This document shows positions 46,076 to 54,452 of a DNA stretch of 64,000 nucleotides, piece after piece. The position numbers and the translations under genes are program-made. The notes below the pieces were generated by a model. It saw only the letters and a list, made by a program, of their open reading frames with translations. It made no database searches and was not told where the DNA came from. Source of the DNA: Flavobacteriaceae bacterium (GTDB lineage: Bacteria; Bacteroidota; Bacteroidia; Flavobacteriales; Flavobacteriaceae); assembly GCA_013214065.1 (NCBI GenBank), contig JABSPK010000002.1:1-64000 (forward strand), in the 5' to 3' direction. Every line of letters starts with the position of its first letter. Position 1 is the first letter of the stretch.

Positions 46076-47068
46076 TTAGGTAAACAAAGGCACTAGTCCA
46101 AAGATGATGAAAACCATCCAAACGAGTAAAATGACCCAATACAGTATCGGATTTTGGGTTCGCGAAACGGTTTCCATCAGGTAGGTTTGGCCAGACCTCA
46201 AATCTTGAACGACCCAAAACGTGAAAAATAGACTCCAAAGCCAAGTCCAATCCCCAACGATCCCAATTAAGATCAACAGCAATCCGATTATGGCCTTCCA
46301 CTTTATTTTAGGATTGACCAACGCCTTATTGGCTGCTTTATCCGGTCTCGATACGGGAAGGATGTGGAAAAAGGCCCCGAAGGGATCGCTATAGACTTTG
46401 GTCGAACCGTCTTCGTAAACGACACTACCCCCGTTGGCCAGGACCGCTTTTTTTAACTTAGGAAGATCATTTGAAGCAAAGTAAACGCCCCAATATTCAT
46501 ATTTGCCTTTGATGCGGTTGGCTACTTCATATACCGACCCGATCCGTTGATGCCTAATATCGAGAATATCGAATTCCCCGGTCAGTGCCGTAGGTTCGAT
46601 CGACCATGAAAACAAGGTTTCATAGAAGGGTTTGACTTTGGCGATATCGGAAATGAAGAGGGCGTTCCATACCAAAGCACTGGGGCTGTCGGTATACCGG
46701 GATTGAAGCTGGTTGCCTTCGTAGATGGTGAAGCCCGCGCCAAGGGGATCTCGTATCAAGGCGATCTTGCCTACGGGATTGTCCAATTCGACCAACTCCA
46801 CGATTCCACCCGCATCTTTTGCCAAGGCTACGCTAGCCGTCACGCTTTCGACTTCGACATACGACATCCAAAAGGAGGGCATGTTCATGTCTTTGAACTT
46901 TTGCGGGGTCTCGTACAATCCGGCTATGGATTGTCCTCGATGCATGGCCATGAGATAGCTGCCGTCTTCGGATCGGTAGTCCCAATCAAAGACCGCGGCG
47001 TAAAACGAACGGGCAATGTCGAGGTCGTAGGTCGAAAGATCGGCGAAAACGAAGTGGTTCTTTTGCAT
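46076..47068 (-). CDS. VOC (glyoxalase-fold) protein with C-terminal membrane region
   Basis: The 330-residue protein carries two glyoxalase-fold modules (about 1-120, beginning HFVFADLSTYDLDIARSFY, and 130-245, NALFISDIAKVKPFYETLF). They are followed by three hydrophobic helices (from about 255, KAIIGLLLILIGIVGDWTW, to the end). VOC proteins are usually soluble, so the fusion to a membrane tail is unusual. Metal ligands are not clear. Function unknown; perhaps a membrane-tethered detoxification or binding protein. Confidence 0.82.
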   Translation of the reverse strand: MQKNHFVFADLSTYDLDIARSFYAAVFDWDYRSEDGSYLMAMHRGQSIAGLYETPQKFKDMNMPSFWMSYVEVESVTASVALAKDAGGIVELVELDNPVGKIALIRDPLGAGFTIYEGNQLQSRYTDSPSALVWNALFISDIAKVKPFYETLFSWSIEPTALTGEFDILDIRHQRIGSVYEVANRIKGKYEYWGVYFASNDLPKLKKAVLANGGSVVYEDGSTKVYSDPFGAFFHILPVSRPDKAANKALVNPKIKWKAIIGLLLILIGIVGDWTWLWSLFFTFWVVQDLRSGQTYLMETVSRTQNPILYWVILLVWMVFIIFGLVPLFT

Positions 47069-47116
47069 ACTCCAGAAACGTATCTAAAAGTACTGCGCTT
47101 GCCTTAGAAATCAAAT

Positions 47117-48451
47117 CTATTCTTGAATAGGGAGCAAGTAATTGGAGTTCGCATAGGCACCGATGGTATTGCCAAGACGATGTCCTTCTTCGGAATCATA
47201 GCGAAAATGGATGCCCAGGTAGACCCTTGAGATTGCGGCCTCGTAGCCCGCTTGTGAAAAACTATCAAAGGAACGGGTCGGTGGATCCATATATAGGGTT
47301 GGAGAGAAAGGGCCAGAACTATCAACGGTTTCCGTAACCATGGTAAACCCATAGGTGTCACCGGTGCCCAAGGTCGCTGCTAGCACCGTCATAGCAGCCG
47401 AACTGGCCGTGCCATGTGCTGACGGATACGAAGGAAAGGCATAGGTGTGCTGATGCAGATTGTTCCACTCAAGATCGGCTTTTGTGGCATCATTACCATC
47501 ATGTTCCGCCCATCGTATGGCCGTATAAGGCCGCCAATGATTGTAGTGGAACTTGTTGTCAAAGACGTTGATATACGCATCGTAAACCGTCATATTGAGT
47601 AGGGCGTAGACACGCGTGGCCTGCCAAAGATCTAAGGTTTCCTGCACGATAAGTTGGCGGGCCAGTCGGTTATGGGAGTTTTCGACGAAGTCTTTCCACC
47701 ATAAAGCCAAATGCTCTTGGTCTTGGCTTCGCACTTCGCTGTTTTCAGATCCGAAGGATTTCACCTCATCAAATGCCGAGGCATAAGCCGCACTTTGGAT
47801 GTCCGGCGGTGGGGGTGACCGAAATTGATCTGCTTTTTGGAGCAAGAATGTTTTGGCTTGGGCCCAGCCTGCACCGAATACAAAACCCTCGGGGGTTCCA
47901 CTATGTTCGTTGAATTCGGCGTAAACGCCGGGTGCCATAGGGTGCCAGGTGTATTCGGCTTCGCCGTTCCAACCATCATCTTGACGTAAATCGATTATTG
48001 CGCTGGCTGCCGCTTCACCTAAAGCCTTGGCCTGGGTGATTTGGGATTCGGGGATTTCGGTGGTCCATTGCCCCAACAAACTGTCAAGCATCGGCTTTTG
48101 ATCAGGATATTGACCAACAGCTACGGTATGCATGGCATAAGCCACCGAAACCTCTGGTAAACTCACGGAACTGGCCGACTCAAAAGTGTAGGGGGTATAT
48201 ACTGGAGCGATACTGTTCAAAGCGTCGTGGGCGGCCACATGCATCATGGCGGCGGTGCGAAGGCCTTTTAAGGTTAACAGCCCGTCTTCGGCCACTGCCA
48301 TTTCGAAAACACTGCGGTTGAAGGCATCCAACACTGTGGTGCCATGGTTTTTTGGGTCCACGGTATTCGGGCTGCAGGTGATCAGCAAGATTGTGGCACA
48401 AAGACCGCTTAGGGTCAGAATAACGGAACGGGAAAAAGCCTGTGTTTTCAT
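47117..48451 (-). CDS. Vanadium-dependent haloperoxidase / PAP2-family lipoprotein
   Basis: The 444-residue lipoprotein (lipobox LLITC near residue 26) has the three motifs of the PAP2/vanadium haloperoxidase fold: FHYNHWRPYTAIR, PSYPSAHGTASS and SRVYLGIHFRYDSEEG. Flavobacterial proteins of this type are often called vanadium-dependent haloperoxidases; whether it halogenates, or is an acid phosphatase, cannot be decided from motifs alone. It follows a small membrane protein gene by 12 bases and precedes the VOC-membrane gene. Confidence 0.88.
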   Translation of the reverse strand: MKTQAFSRSVILTLSGLCATILLITCSPNTVDPKNHGTTVLDAFNRSVFEMAVAEDGLLTLKGLRTAAMMHVAAHDALNSIAPVYTPYTFESASSVSLPEVSVAYAMHTVAVGQYPDQKPMLDSLLGQWTTEIPESQITQAKALGEAAASAIIDLRQDDGWNGEAEYTWHPMAPGVYAEFNEHSGTPEGFVFGAGWAQAKTFLLQKADQFRSPPPPDIQSAAYASAFDEVKSFGSENSEVRSQDQEHLALWWKDFVENSHNRLARQLIVQETLDLWQATRVYALLNMTVYDAYINVFDNKFHYNHWRPYTAIRWAEHDGNDATKADLEWNNLHQHTYAFPSYPSAHGTASSAAMTVLAATLGTGDTYGFTMVTETVDSSGPFSPTLYMDPPTRSFDSFSQAGYEAAISRVYLGIHFRYDSEEGHRLGNTIGAYANSNYLLPIQE

Positions 48452-48463
48452 AGGTGTTTGTTT

Positions 48464-49195
48464 TTAGCCCTTGATCAGGTTTCGGATGAGGTGTTCAATG
48501 GTTGCAGAGCGCCCCAGCAGTTCGATGAAGCAAGCGTATATATTGATTCCGACGGCAAGCCAGGTAGCCGGATGTTTTAGCTTTTGATATTTCAATGCCG
48601 CCAAAAGGACCATGGTGATGATCAAACCTTGGGTGAAATATACCGGACCCATAATTTCAATATCGGGCCAATCATCGATGTTCATGACGATAGCGATACC
48701 CTGTATGCCGCGCCCCAAGGCCGGCATCATGATGATAAAAACCGTACTGATCAACCACCATGCATGGTTCTCAATGTTTTTCCTTTCGATAATGCTTTGG
48801 ATCACAGCGTAACCGAACGCCAAGATCATGGGGATTTCCACTGCGGCCACCCCAATGAAGAACCACGGCTCAAAAGGGCCGAAAAGATCCCTGAATTCGG
48901 CCGAACGATCGGCCGAAACGATATCGCGGTGCATCATGCTAAAAGCAGTAATGCAGACCCCACCGGCAAGGAACATACCGATGATACCATTGGTTCGGTG
49001 TCTGGCCAATTGGCCATGGGTGGCGAAATACGGTTGGATGATTAAATAGAGGTACCAAATCGTTCCACTCCAATAATGCACATGTACCGACCAGGCGTTG
49101 TCGGTAAAATCTCCCCAATAGTCCCTAAAGATGCCGAATTGCATGAACACCATCGGAAGCAGCATCCAAAGGTGTAGGCTTTTGTATTTCTTCAT
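48464..49195 (-). CDS. Seven-helix membrane protein of unknown function
   Basis: The 243-residue protein is almost all hydrophobic helices, about six to seven, with conserved-looking histidines (SVHVHYWSGTIWYLY, HGQLARHRTNGIIGM, HRDIV) that could bind haem or metal. The pattern resembles DUF2306-like proteins, but I cannot name the family. It lies 12 bases upstream of the PAP2 gene on the same strand and so probably shares its operon. It diverges from the AraC regulator gene. Confidence 0.72.
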   Translation of the reverse strand: MKKYKSLHLWMLLPMVFMQFGIFRDYWGDFTDNAWSVHVHYWSGTIWYLYLIIQPYFATHGQLARHRTNGIIGMFLAGGVCITAFSMMHRDIVSADRSAEFRDLFGPFEPWFFIGVAAVEIPMILAFGYAVIQSIIERKNIENHAWWLISTVFIIMMPALGRGIQGIAIVMNIDDWPDIEIMGPVYFTQGLIITMVLLAALKYQKLKHPATWLAVGINIYACFIELLGRSATIEHLIRNLIKG

Positions 49196-49268
49196 AATAG
49201 GTTGTGGTTGTTAAATGGTAAATCATTGATTAAAAGGTAGTTGATCCATCTAGTGAATAGGTATGGAA

Positions 49269-49300
49269 TTGTGTCAATGGTTTGGATTCCTTTATTTTTG
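49269..49300 (+). promoter_or_regulatory. Promoter of the AraC regulator gene
   Basis: TTG (49269-49271), a 21-base spacer and TATTTTTG (49293-49300) match the Bacteroidota consensus. The leader would be about 60 bases. Confidence 0.65.
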
Positions 49301-49312
49301 GTCTGTCGCTGA

Positions 49313-49324
49313 CCGCAATTGCGG
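49313..49324. promoter_or_regulatory. 12-bp palindrome in the AraC leader
   Basis: CCGCAATTGCGG is a perfect palindrome starting about six bases after the predicted transcription start. It could be an operator or form a small leader hairpin. Confidence 0.4.
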
Positions 49325-49368
49325 GAATGCTTTGCCGCGCGGCCGAATTTCAGTAACTTAACTTTCGT

Positions 49369-50226
49369 ATGGTACGCGACGTCCTCAATATCAACGAATT
49401 CATTGTCTTGATCGAACAGGCGGATTCCGACAAGGTGATCATCGATTCGTGTCGTTTTGATGAACCTCTGATCGCAGTGGCTTTTTATGGCTCGGGCAAT
49501 GTGCATTTGAGTATGGATTATGCCGGACAAAAGAACGCTTATGACAATACCAAGGGATTAGCCATTTCGTTTTATGCCGATACCACGGTTGATTGTGTGC
49601 ATACGGTTGCCCCGGATAAGCCCTTGCAATGTGTATTGATCGCTACGGCGCCCCGCAACCTTCAAAACCTGCCCAACGGTGAAGGCGAATTGTTTACCGA
49701 TCTTTTAGATCAATTGGTACGGCCGAAGGCACCCTATGTAGAAGGGCCGCGGTTTTTCATGACCCCTGAGATGGAACAGATAGTCGACAATATTTTCGCC
49801 AATAGGTATGAAGGAAAGGCCAAGATGATGTTCTTTAGAAGTCAGGTCACTGCTTTACTTTCCCATTTCTTTTGGCAGTTGTCTACCTTGGAAACCCAGG
49901 ATATCAAAACCGGGGAACGTGAAAAACTATACCATGCCAAAGAGATCCTCTCGAACAATTTAGAGGCACCCCCTTCGTTGGCCGAACTTTCTCGCCTAAT
50001 CGGATTGAACACCTTTCAATTGAAAAAGGACTTTAAGGCCATGTTCGGGGTCCCTGTTTTTAAATACCTGCAAAACGAACGCATGGTAAAAGCCCATGAT
50101 CTGATTCGAAGGAACGAAGCCACCGTACAGGAAGCGGCATGGCATGTGGGTTACGATAGTTTAAGTTCGTTTTCAAACGCTTTCCATAAAAAATTCGGGT
50201 TTCGTCCGAGTGAAGTTAAAGTTTGA
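49369..50226 (+). CDS. AraC family transcriptional regulator
   Basis: The 285-residue protein has an N-terminal beta-rich sensing domain (about 1-170) and a C-terminal pair of helix-turn-helices (about 185-285: LEAPPSLAELSRLIGLNTF and EAAWHVGYDSLSSFSNAFH, then FRPSEVKV). It lies just before a three-gene unit on the same strand. The gap contains direct repeats 21 bp apart of the kind AraC activators bind, so it probably activates that unit. The ligand is unknown. Confidence 0.93.
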   Translation: MVRDVLNINEFIVLIEQADSDKVIIDSCRFDEPLIAVAFYGSGNVHLSMDYAGQKNAYDNTKGLAISFYADTTVDCVHTVAPDKPLQCVLIATAPRNLQNLPNGEGELFTDLLDQLVRPKAPYVEGPRFFMTPEMEQIVDNIFANRYEGKAKMMFFRSQVTALLSHFFWQLSTLETQDIKTGEREKLYHAKEILSNNLEAPPSLAELSRLIGLNTFQLKKDFKAMFGVPVFKYLQNERMVKAHDLIRRNEATVQEAAWHVGYDSLSSFSNAFHKKFGFRPSEVKV

Positions 50227-50259
50227 ATAATCTGATATTCAAATACTTGCGATAAGTAC

Positions 50260-50294
50260 TCCTTTTCGAACAAATCATCCTCCTTTTTGAACAA
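50260..50294 (+). promoter_or_regulatory. Predicted AraC binding site, direct repeat
   Basis: TCCTTTTCGAACAA (50260-50273) and TCCTTTTTGAACAA (50281-50294) match in 13 of 14 bases and are 21 bp apart, two helical turns. They end about 22 bases upstream of the -7 element, where an activator would contact polymerase. Confidence 0.6.
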
Positions 50295-50315
50295 GCCCTG
50301 GTTTTAGACCGGTCC

Positions 50316-50323
50316 TAGTTTTG
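50316..50323 (+). promoter_or_regulatory. -7 element of the DUF5367 operon
   Basis: TAGTTTTG matches TAnnTTTG. The nearest upstream TTG (50287-50289) is 26 bases away, beyond the normal 17-23, which is what an activator-dependent promoter would show. Confidence 0.55.
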
Positions 50324-50347
50324 TGCTGTAATCAAAATACAAACATC

Positions 50348-50758
50348 ATGAAACTATTTAAATCCATACTGATCGCAGTCACCATCTGGACCTTGGGGGT
50401 GCTCTCTTTTACGGTATCCTTTTTTGTGCCGGTACTTGACGACTCCCAATTACAGGCGAATCTAGTATTGTTTTTAGCCATAGGCCCTATCGTTTGGTTC
50501 GGATCTTGGCTGTATTACCGAAATGGTCTTACTACCCACGGCTTGCAGGCCGGCCTGTTCTTTTTCGGGATGGCCGCCTTGCTCGATGCCTTGGTCACCG
50601 TACCCTTATTGGTCGTGCCACAAGGTGGGAGCCACCTTACCTTTTTCTCCGATCCAGGCTTTTGGGCCATCGGTCTTGAATTCGTCTTAACGACCCTATT
50701 GTATTGGCATGTCAAGGTGAGAAGACGTTCACAAGAGTTTATGAATCAATCAAAATGA
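50348..50758 (+). CDS. DUF5367 family membrane protein
   Basis: The 136-residue protein starts MKLFKSILIAVTIWTLGVL and has four hydrophobic helices, matching the small DUF5367 membrane family. Its function is unknown. The ATG at 50348 follows the -7 element and gives the first helix; the longer frame from 50321 has no signal. The next gene begins six bases after its stop. Confidence 0.82.
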   Translation: MKLFKSILIAVTIWTLGVLSFTVSFFVPVLDDSQLQANLVLFLAIGPIVWFGSWLYYRNGLTTHGLQAGLFFFGMAALLDALVTVPLLVVPQGGSHLTFFSDPGFWAIGLEFVLTTLLYWHVKVRRRSQEFMNQSK

Positions 50759-50764
50759 AGCATC

Positions 50765-51256
50765 ATGGAAGTAACAGCAAGCAATCTAACCCTTTTCGCG
50801 GCAACACTATTAATTGGGCTTACAGCAGGCCTATGTTTCACCTGGGGAAACGCCGTTACCCCTGGTATTGGACAATTGGAGGACCTCGGGTACCTGCAGG
50901 CCTTTCAGAAAATGAACAGGAGTATTGAAAACCCGATATTCTTTATGGTCTTTTTTGGATCGTTTTTGGTGGGGATTGCCGCCATCGTTTCAAACAAAGC
51001 CATATCACCAGAGCATTTTAGGTTGGTCAGTTTGGCCATCGGAATCTATTTTGTCGGGGTGGTGTTGGTAACGGTTTTCGGCAATGTGCCATTGAACCGT
51101 TTACTCGAGAATACCGATTTGACGCAAAGTACGACCCTCGAATTGCGAGAATTGCGTGAGCGGTTCGAACAGCCTTGGAACCGGTTCCATATCCTTCGGA
51201 TCCTTTCAGCCATCATCGCTTTTTCAATGCTCCTTATCGCAGGAATCAACAAATAA
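50765..51256 (+). CDS. DUF1772 (anthrone-oxygenase-like) membrane protein
   Basis: The 163-residue protein has four transmembrane helices with the conserved start of the family (AGLCFTWGNAVTPGIG) and the central FGNVPLNRLLENTD. Fungal relatives oxidise anthrones; bacterial members are of unknown role. It sits between a DUF5367 gene and an NmrA-like gene under one promoter, which points to a redox or stress function. Confidence 0.85.
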   Translation: MEVTASNLTLFAATLLIGLTAGLCFTWGNAVTPGIGQLEDLGYLQAFQKMNRSIENPIFFMVFFGSFLVGIAAIVSNKAISPEHFRLVSLAIGIYFVGVVLVTVFGNVPLNRLLENTDLTQSTTLELRELRERFEQPWNRFHILRILSAIIAFSMLLIAGINK

Positions 51257-51282
51257 GTATAAACATCAAAATTCTAAACATC

Positions 51283-52119
51283 ATGAAAAAAAACGTATTA
51301 GTATTAGGCGGAACCGGAAAAACCGGAAAAAGAATCGTAGAACGTCTTGAGAAACTAGGCCACCATGTAAGGATCGGTTCCAGAAGCGCAAACCCGGCAT
51401 TCGACTGGGGCCACCCCGCGGCTTGGCCGAAGGTACTTGAGGGAATCGAAAGCGTTTACATCACCTATCAACCGGACTTAGCCGTGCCAGGGGCCAAGGA
51501 AGCGGTAGCAGCGCTTACCAAAGTCGCCAAAGCACAAGGGGTTAAAAAATTGGTCCTGTTATCGGGCAAAGGTGAAGTTGAAGCGGAACGCTGTGAACAA
51601 ATCGTATTGGGATCAGGGATCGACAGCACCGTCATCCGGGCCAGTTGGTTCAATCAGAATTTTAGCGAAAGTTTTTTTCTGCCCCCGATACAAAGTGGGG
51701 TAGTGGCCTTACCTTTTTCCCATTTGGGAGCTCCCTATGTCGATGCCGATGATTTGGCCGATGTCGCGGTGAACTTGTTACTGAATGAAGGCCATCAAGG
51801 GCGGATTTATGAATTGACCGGTCCGCGCTTGTGGAACTTTGAAGAGATCGTTGCGGCGATTGCAACCGAAACGGGTCGCGATTTGAAGTTCGTTCCTATC
51901 AGTTTGCAGGCATTTGTCGATGCTTTGACCGCGCAAGGCGTTCCGGCCGATGTGGTTTGGTTGATGGAATATCTCTTTACCGAGGTATTGGACAATCCTT
52001 CGAACCAAGTCGTTACCCAAGATATCGAACGGCTATTGGGCCGGCCCCCTATCGATTTTCTACAGTATGTCAAAACCACCGCCAAGACCGGTATTTGGAA
52101 TACCGCTGTAAAAGCATAA
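51283..52119 (+). CDS. NAD(P)-binding NmrA-like oxidoreductase
   Basis: The 278-residue protein has the Rossmann motif GGTGKTGKR (9-17) and an extended SDR layout of the NmrA/TMR type: SAN, VKKLVLLSGKGEVEAE and VIRASWFNQNFSESFF. Such proteins bind NAD(P)H and act as reductases or redox sensors. The start at 51283 gives the standard motif position. It ends the AraC-linked operon, and a strong terminator lies 20 bases downstream. Confidence 0.88.
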   Translation: MKKNVLVLGGTGKTGKRIVERLEKLGHHVRIGSRSANPAFDWGHPAAWPKVLEGIESVYITYQPDLAVPGAKEAVAALTKVAKAQGVKKLVLLSGKGEVEAERCEQIVLGSGIDSTVIRASWFNQNFSESFFLPPIQSGVVALPFSHLGAPYVDADDLADVAVNLLLNEGHQGRIYELTGPRLWNFEEIVAAIATETGRDLKFVPISLQAFVDALTAQGVPADVVWLMEYLFTEVLDNPSNQVVTQDIERLLGRPPIDFLQYVKTTAKTGIWNTAVKA

Positions 52120-52139
52120 ACCAACCATCCAGATGAAGG

Positions 52140-52171
52140 CACCCCCTCCGTTTTCGGTCGGGGTGTTTTTT
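52140..52171 (+). terminator. Intrinsic terminator of the AraC-linked operon
   Basis: CACCCC (52140-52145) pairs with GGGGTG (52160-52165), with inner CCG/CGG, and six T follow (52166-52171). Confidence 0.85.
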
Positions 52172-52202
52172 GGTATCGAAAGGGATGTAAAGAAGGTCCT
52201 TG

Positions 52203-53345
52203 TCAAAACCGATCGGCCCGTAAAAACCCAATCGGTAGCTCGGTACTTCCCCGACTTGCCAAATCGGATACTATTTCGCCGATAACACTAGCGAATTTGA
52301 ATCCATGTCCGCTGAATCCGGTGGCGATCACTACTTTTTCATCATATCCGGGAATAAAATCAACGATAAAGTGCTCGTCCTGGGTTTTGGTGTACAGGCA
52401 GGTCTTCATGACCAAGGTACGTTCATAGCCATCGGGCAAGAACGCATCCAAAAATTCGACCAAGGCGTTTTCATCCTGTGCCCGGGTCGATCGGTCGACC
52501 TTATCTGGGTCGGTAACCTCCCCACCGGGATGGTGCATACCCAATTTCAAACCCAAAGGCCCCCCGAATTGCCCAGCTGGGACAATGGGGAATCCGTAAA
52601 AATCACGGTCGCCATTGCGGATTAACCAACATGGAAATACCGAATGATCGAAAACAGGCCATTTTTTCGGCTGTACCCAGGCCAATGGTTGTCTGGTGAC
52701 ACTCACTTTAGGGGCGAGGCCGGGGGCCAATTTTGCCGCCCAAGGGCCTGCGGTGATCACCAATTTATCGGCCGTGTACGTACCGCGGTCCGTGGTAACG
52801 ATAATGTTTTGTTCTTCACGGTACCAATGGACCACCTTTTCATTGGTTTTGATGACCGCACCATGGAACAGGGCTTGCTGTGCGTATAACAGGATACAGC
52901 GTTCCGGTGTCAGGAAACCGGCATCCGGCTCTTCGAGACGTTCAAAATCATGGGGTAAGCGAAATTGAGGATATTTCTCGCTACAGGCTTGTGCACTGAG
53001 TTCGTTAATGGGGATGTGGTAGGCTTCGGAAGATGCTTTGACGGTTTGTAAAAACGAACTCCCAGGGGTGCCGAAATACACCATGCCCAATCTAAAGAAT
53101 ACCTGGGTGCCGGTCTCGGCTTCCAAGTCGGCCCAGTTTTGATAGGCCCTTTCCAAAAGGGGGACATAAACAGTGGCTTCCCCATAGGCCTTTCTAATGA
53201 TGCGGGTCTGCCCAGCATGCGATCCCCACGGATGGGTGATATCGAACTGCTCTAACCCCAACACCTTATGCCCCTGTTTTGCCAAATGGTAACAGGCCGA
53301 TGAACCCATGCTGCCGACCCCGATGACGATAGCATCAAAATGCAT
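52203..53345 (-). CDS. Sarcosine oxidase / N-methyltryptophan oxidase family flavoenzyme
   Basis: The 380-residue protein has the FAD motif VIGVGSMGSSACYHLAKQG (7-25) and, near the C-terminus, CLYTKTQDEHFIVD, in which the Cys is the covalent FAD attachment site of monomeric sarcosine oxidase. It oxidises N-methyl amino acids to release formaldehyde and hydrogen peroxide; the exact substrate is unknown. The ATG at 53345 gives the usual MxFDAIVIG start; an ATG at 53366 would add seven residues. Confidence 0.9.
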   Translation of the reverse strand: MHFDAIVIGVGSMGSSACYHLAKQGHKVLGLEQFDITHPWGSHAGQTRIIRKAYGEATVYVPLLERAYQNWADLEAETGTQVFFRLGMVYFGTPGSSFLQTVKASSEAYHIPINELSAQACSEKYPQFRLPHDFERLEEPDAGFLTPERCILLYAQQALFHGAVIKTNEKVVHWYREEQNIIVTTDRGTYTADKLVITAGPWAAKLAPGLAPKVSVTRQPLAWVQPKKWPVFDHSVFPCWLIRNGDRDFYGFPIVPAGQFGGPLGLKLGMHHPGGEVTDPDKVDRSTRAQDENALVEFLDAFLPDGYERTLVMKTCLYTKTQDEHFIVDFIPGYDEKVVIATGFSGHGFKFASVIGEIVSDLASRGSTELPIGFLRADRF

Positions 53346-53497
53346 GTCAGGTAAACGAGCCCCCATACTATTTCCTTGATTTTTGGACTAAAAATAACCC
53401 TTTTCTTTACAGCAATGAATTGAAGGAGGGATGTTTGGGCAAAGTCCCAAGCACGAGTCGGTGATGGTCGGTGTGCTCCTTTGTATCGCTTAACCTA

Positions 53498-54415
53498 TCA
53501 TGAAAACGTAATTAATATATTGCCCTTTTTACGCCCCGAATCCACATATTGATGGGCTTTGACGATATCATTGAGATCGAACTCACGGTCAATGTAAGGG
53601 GTCAGTTTCCCGGTTTGGTAAAGGGCGATTACTGTTTTTAAATGTGCGGATTTCTCTTGGGTGATCATTTTTACCGAAACGAAGTTCCCTTCGGGCCGCA
53701 ACACCTTTTTCGCCAACTTTTTGGAAGTTTTACCAACGGCGTCAAAGATGACATCATAAACTGTCTCCCCTTTATGGTACTCGGTTTCCGTATAATCGAT
53801 TACATGATCCGCCCCTAGGGACTTTGCCATATCGAAATTAGGTCGACTGCATACAGCTGTAACCTTGGCCCCTGAATTTTTACCCAATTGCACGGCATAG
53901 CTGCCGACACTTCCGGAGGCTCCATAGACCAAAAGGTTTTGGTCTATGGTAAGGCCCGCCTTTTCCAAAAGAAAAAACGCGGTCATCGCCCCAATAGGAA
54001 GGGCAGCGATTTCTTTTTGGGCCATCGCCGCAGGGATCACTTCAAGAACCCCGTGTTTCAATGCTTGGGGTATGCAAACGTATTCGGCATGTGCTCCGGT
54101 CGGTAGCATGGTCGTGGTACCCAAGACATGATCACCGGTCCGTATTGAAGTAACGCGATTCCCGATCGCTTCGATCCTGCCGACGAATTCATGGCCGAGG
54201 ATTTGTTTTTTGGGTTTGAACAAGCCGAACAACAATCGGGCCGGTAACCAAAACAAAGGTGGGAAATCGGAGGCCCTTAATCGGCAATCCCCTGATGTGA
54301 CCGTGGTGGCTAAGACTTTGACCAGAACTTCATCGGGTTTGGGTCGGGGCTTGTCCATGTCGGTGATCTTAACCACTTCGGGAGCTCCATAGGAAGTATA
54401 TCGTGCCGCTTTCAT
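53498..54415 (-). CDS. NAD(P)-dependent zinc-free MDR dehydrogenase (quinone oxidoreductase type)
   Basis: The 305-residue protein starts MKAARYTSYGAPEVVKITD and has an alcohol-dehydrogenase-like N-domain and a Rossmann domain with LLVYGASGSVGSYAVQLGK (about 157-175). The catalytic zinc ligands of true ADHs are not conserved (HEFVGRIEAIG only), so it is likely a quinone or enal reductase of the QOR group. It is short for the family (about 320-330), but both ends appear complete. Confidence 0.88.
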   Translation of the reverse strand: MKAARYTSYGAPEVVKITDMDKPRPKPDEVLVKVLATTVTSGDCRLRASDFPPLFWLPARLLFGLFKPKKQILGHEFVGRIEAIGNRVTSIRTGDHVLGTTTMLPTGAHAEYVCIPQALKHGVLEVIPAAMAQKEIAALPIGAMTAFFLLEKAGLTIDQNLLVYGASGSVGSYAVQLGKNSGAKVTAVCSRPNFDMAKSLGADHVIDYTETEYHKGETVYDVIFDAVGKTSKKLAKKVLRPEGNFVSVKMITQEKSAHLKTVIALYQTGKLTPYIDREFDLNDIVKAHQYVDSGRKKGNILITFS

Positions 54416-54452
54416 TGGTGCCTTAAAGGTACGAAAGAATCACAGTTTCCGG

